Assembly: GCF_036588685.1 (NCBI RefSeq)
Contig: NC_086380.1
Location: 67,592,180-67,656,179 of the forward strand
Reading direction: 5' to 3'
Length of the DNA stretch: 64,000 bases
Origin: Mytilus trossulus
Taxonomy: Eukaryota; Mollusca; Bivalvia; Mytilida; Mytilidae
Each line of letters begins with the position of its first letter. Within the stretch, counting starts at the first letter, position 1. Positions 62,901 through 64,000 of this stretch are shown piece by piece. The notes under the pieces are model-generated. The model did not search any database. It worked only from the letters and a program-made list of their open reading frames with translations, and was not told the origin of the DNA. The translations under genes were made by a program, and so were the position numbers.

Positions 62901-63696
62901 ATTTCTGAAGGTTTTTTTGTCTATTGTAAACTTTTTACGGACGAGAAAGATAAGTTGAGGAAAAATTACCGATACTAAACTTTTATATTACAGATACAAG
63001 AGCGATTTCAAATATGATATTTATTAAAAAATCTAAGAAAAACTAATTTTATGTATCAATGAATTATTGACTTTAATTGTACTTGTTTTTGATTTTTGAA
63101 TCAGTTAAAAAAAGGAAATTCTATAAGTAGTAAAATAACTGACAACAAATATTTAAAAAAAAACACATGTTTTTTTTTTAAATCAGGCCAAAAATATTCA
63201 AATTTCAGATTAAGTTTGACCACTAAAGTAGACATATTTGTTTAAGGTTAATTTAGGTTAAAAAATCCTTAATTCAAATTGTTTTTGACATAATTACCTT
63301 AGGCCGCCATTCACGAACTAAAGTTTTTATATTGATGAATTCTATATCAAAATTGGAATATTTTTTTTACATCATATTTTTGATTGTAAGTGTAGACCAA
63401 GGTGTTTCTAAAGCTTTTAGGTGTAACAATTGCACATAATCGTCATTTTTTGATAAAATGGTCAAAATTACCTTTTTGGAGAACATTATATACTTGATGA
63501 GAAGAACTGATATATTTAGCATTAAGAAATTTGACAAAGACCCATTCTGAACCCAATTGTGACCTTTTTGGTGTAGTTTTATAAAGTTGATATTTTAGGC
63601 CATTGTGTGCCTACCGTTTACCTTGTCCGCTGCTTTTATTAAGTCTGAACATTATCATGTTTTCTATTTCAGACGACAACCTGTCCTGTTCCATAG
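50824..63696 (+). CDS. Secreted collagen-like C-type lectin (collectin-like), 11 exons, one frameshift
   Basis: Exons: 50824-50926, 52975-53006, 53676-53754, 54781-54801, 55836-55877, 56207-56711, 57622-57731, 60238-60325, 61467-61577, 62479-62603, 63673-63696. All are GT/AG. Residues 1-28 are a signal peptide (MSIYMCLWFCLAALVAVQVG from the second ATG, 50842). A short polar region follows. About 60 Gly-X-Y triplets fill exons 5-6. Residues about 262-405 are a C-type lectin domain (CPEGYGLLDDQ, CFYYGTTKVATWVDAQ, ICSSTFGANLWRP, FCVSIGL, SRLFVCEV). Exon lengths sum to 1240, one more than a multiple of three. The extra base is a G in the run 56610-56613, where the triplet pattern changes frame. 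With one G fewer it would be 412 residues. Such proteins trimerise through collagen and bind glycans or microbes. Confidence 0.85.
50927..52974 (+). other. Collectin intron 1 with an orphan retroelement tail
   Basis: 51103-51330 matches the tail of the RT relic at 44400-44535 (CCTTCCGGAGCACCTGAGAT, TTTTGATGGGGTTCGTGTTG). 51484-51545 is a short repeat fragment with an inverted pair (GAAGATGTGGCATGAG / CTCATGTCACATCTTC). No exon is seen elsewhere in the intron. Confidence 0.6.
54781..54801 (+). CDS. 21-bp collectin microexon 4
   Basis: Between TTCTTACAG and GTGAGT, phase 1 in and out, adding D-EPYEVI. It is symmetric, so it can be skipped without loss of frame. It precedes the first collagen exon (55836-55877, GVPGPPGKQGAQ). 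Confidence 0.75.
54802..55835 (+). other. Collectin intron 4 with an inverted mussel repeat
   Basis: 54908-55075 is the reverse complement of the GAGTCTTTTGTAGACGAAAC repeat (ATCTACAAAAGACTCATCAG). 55220-55290 carries another short repeat fragment (AAAGCTCAAACACCTTAAAA). No exon is visible between 54802 and 55835. Confidence 0.6.
56207..56711 (+). CDS. Collectin exon 6: main collagen domain, frameshifted
   Basis: 45 uninterrupted Gly-X-Y triplets run from GIRGYPGEAG to GPEGPKGDSG. At GATTCGGGGAGATCAAGG (56605-56622) the glycine period jumps by one base, and eleven more triplets (GDQGNTGLRG to GPTGPS) follow in the next frame. Read straight, the frame ends at TAA 56719-56721 inside the next intron. 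The donor at 56712 is in phase 1 only for the shifted frame, which fits the next exon. Confidence 0.9.
57622..63696 (+). CDS. Collectin exons 7-11: C-type lectin domain
   Basis: Exon 7 has the first Cys pair and the W-V-D-A helix; exon 8 ICSSTFGANLWRPNSEEEA; exon 9 VWTGANDIYDNGIF, in place of the usual WIG box; exon 10 the last conserved Cys residues; exon 11 TTTCPVP and stop. The EPN/QPD calcium-sugar motif is not seen (NPPFGT occupies that region). WND is replaced by IWVKEDC. Classical mannose or galactose binding is therefore doubtful. A poly(A) signal AATAAA lies at 63739-63744. Confidence 0.85.
57854..59612. mobile_element. 1.76-kb element in collectin intron 7 with iterated terminal boxes
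   Basis: The left end AATGTATTTATATATGTAAGCC and the right end (reverse complement AATGTATATATGTAAGCCTC) are inverted repeats. Inside each end the box CCTCAAATCTATGTCC (or its complement) is repeated several times: 57870-58080 and 59400-59600. A smaller palindromic element (arms about 58381-58412 and 58483-58517) and an open frame on the minus strand lie within. Confidence 0.75.
58622..58891 (-). CDS. Hypothetical 89-codon frame inside the intronic element
   Basis: I do not recognise it. The minus-strand frame has ATG at 58891 and its stop at 58622. Its composition looks like protein (PKNFRGGLINEHLLTAFGML, KHDKRHGDLRLFTKWLRSNN, LRLEEEISVMEPHLL) rather than random AT-rich text. It could be the end of a transposon protein or a captured exon. 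No splice or promoter support was found. Confidence 0.25.
   Translation of the reverse strand: MFINQIPKNFRGGLINEHLLTAFGMLHHFPLLFVGFITCNFEHFRKFVCKHDKRHGDLRLFTKWLRSNNELRLEEEISVMEPHLLISTK
59690..59990 (-). mobile_element. Inverted retroelement-tail fragment in collectin intron 7
   Basis: GAACGAAACACACAATG-like text and GGCTCCTGACTTTGGGTAGG with TGTTGCGGATTAAAACATGT match, in reverse, the CCCCGCCGCATTTTTGCGCC region of the relic at 47640-47700. Confidence 0.55.
62604..63672 (+). other. Collectin intron 10
   Basis: 62740-62840 is a TTGTTGAAGGCCGTATATTG mussel-repeat fragment ending in AGAGTTGTCTCATTGTCACT. The remainder is AT-rich with no visible exon. Confidence 0.6.
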
Positions 63697-64000
63697 TCAT
63701 ACTCATACCAACAGACGAGTATTTCTGATGCAAAATGAAATAAAATAATAGATTGAAATTATCTTGATTTATTGTTTAATTTTTCAGCAATTATAACGAT
63801 CTCTTCCTGTTATTCCTTGATTCTGCACGTTTGTTTTCGATGATGAACAAATAATCTAACCAGTGATACCAGCACTAAAATTTAGCATTTTCGTTAGACG
63901 TGCATTGCATCATCAGCAACGCTAGAATATAAAAAAAGTTAAAAAGACCCCCCCAAAAAATACAAAGTTCAAGAGTATTGATGATCGAAAATTGAAAATA
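63697..64000. other. Collectin 3' UTR and flank
   Basis: Poly(A) signal AATAAA at 63739-63744, 43 bases after the stop. From about 63855 an inverted diverged copy of the GAGTCTTTTGTAGACGAAAC repeat family follows (TCGTTAGACGTGCATTGCAT). A CCCCCCCC run lies near 63951. Confidence 0.65.

Overview
The window is AT-rich, intron-rich invertebrate nuclear DNA. I read it as a bivalve mollusc, most probably a mytilid mussel. The evidence is the gene content (B-box/propeller protein, collagen-C-type-lectin, lineage-specific GPCR) and many short dispersed repeats that I recognise from mussel genomes; the species call comes from memory, not a search. There is no bacterial-type organisation: no operons, no ribosome binding sites, no CRISPR array.

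Layout. (1) About 1-16.4 kb holds the 3' part of a + strand gene. Its 17 exons join in phase into 862 codons plus a stop and match Moonraker/KIAA0753, a centriolar-satellite protein. The introns hold MITE-like and tandem repeats. (2) 16.4-27.7 kb is gene-poor. It has a tRNA-like SINE, a nearly identical 3.08-kb tandem duplication (18.67-24.82 kb), an array of TAGTGGACA-like boxes and a decayed inverted third copy of part of the duplication. (3) 27.77-29.45 kb holds a single-exon B-box/coiled-coil/beta-propeller (TRIM-like) gene broken by one in-frame TAG. (4) 31.33-36.17 kb holds a three-exon gene with a signal peptide, about 26-30 tandem 14-residue repeats, a Cys-containing ectodomain and a rhodopsin-like seven-helix receptor. 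This fusion is the most unusual object here. (5) 36.2-50.3 kb is a repeat graveyard: a DNA transposon with 29-bp terminal inverted repeats, two retroelement relics, minisatellites and 190-bp tandem repeats. (6) 50.82-63.70 kb holds an 11-exon secreted collagen-like C-type lectin (collectin-like). One extra G inside its main collagen exon breaks the frame, while every splice phase agrees with a frame restored at that point. A 1.76-kb element sits in one of its introns.

The four genes show no sign of co-regulation; all lie on the + strand as independent loci. Two of them carry one lesion each in an otherwise intact frame, which suggests recent null alleles or assembly errors rather than old pseudogenes. 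Exon boundaries were assigned by eye from GT/AG signals, phase agreement and protein continuity.
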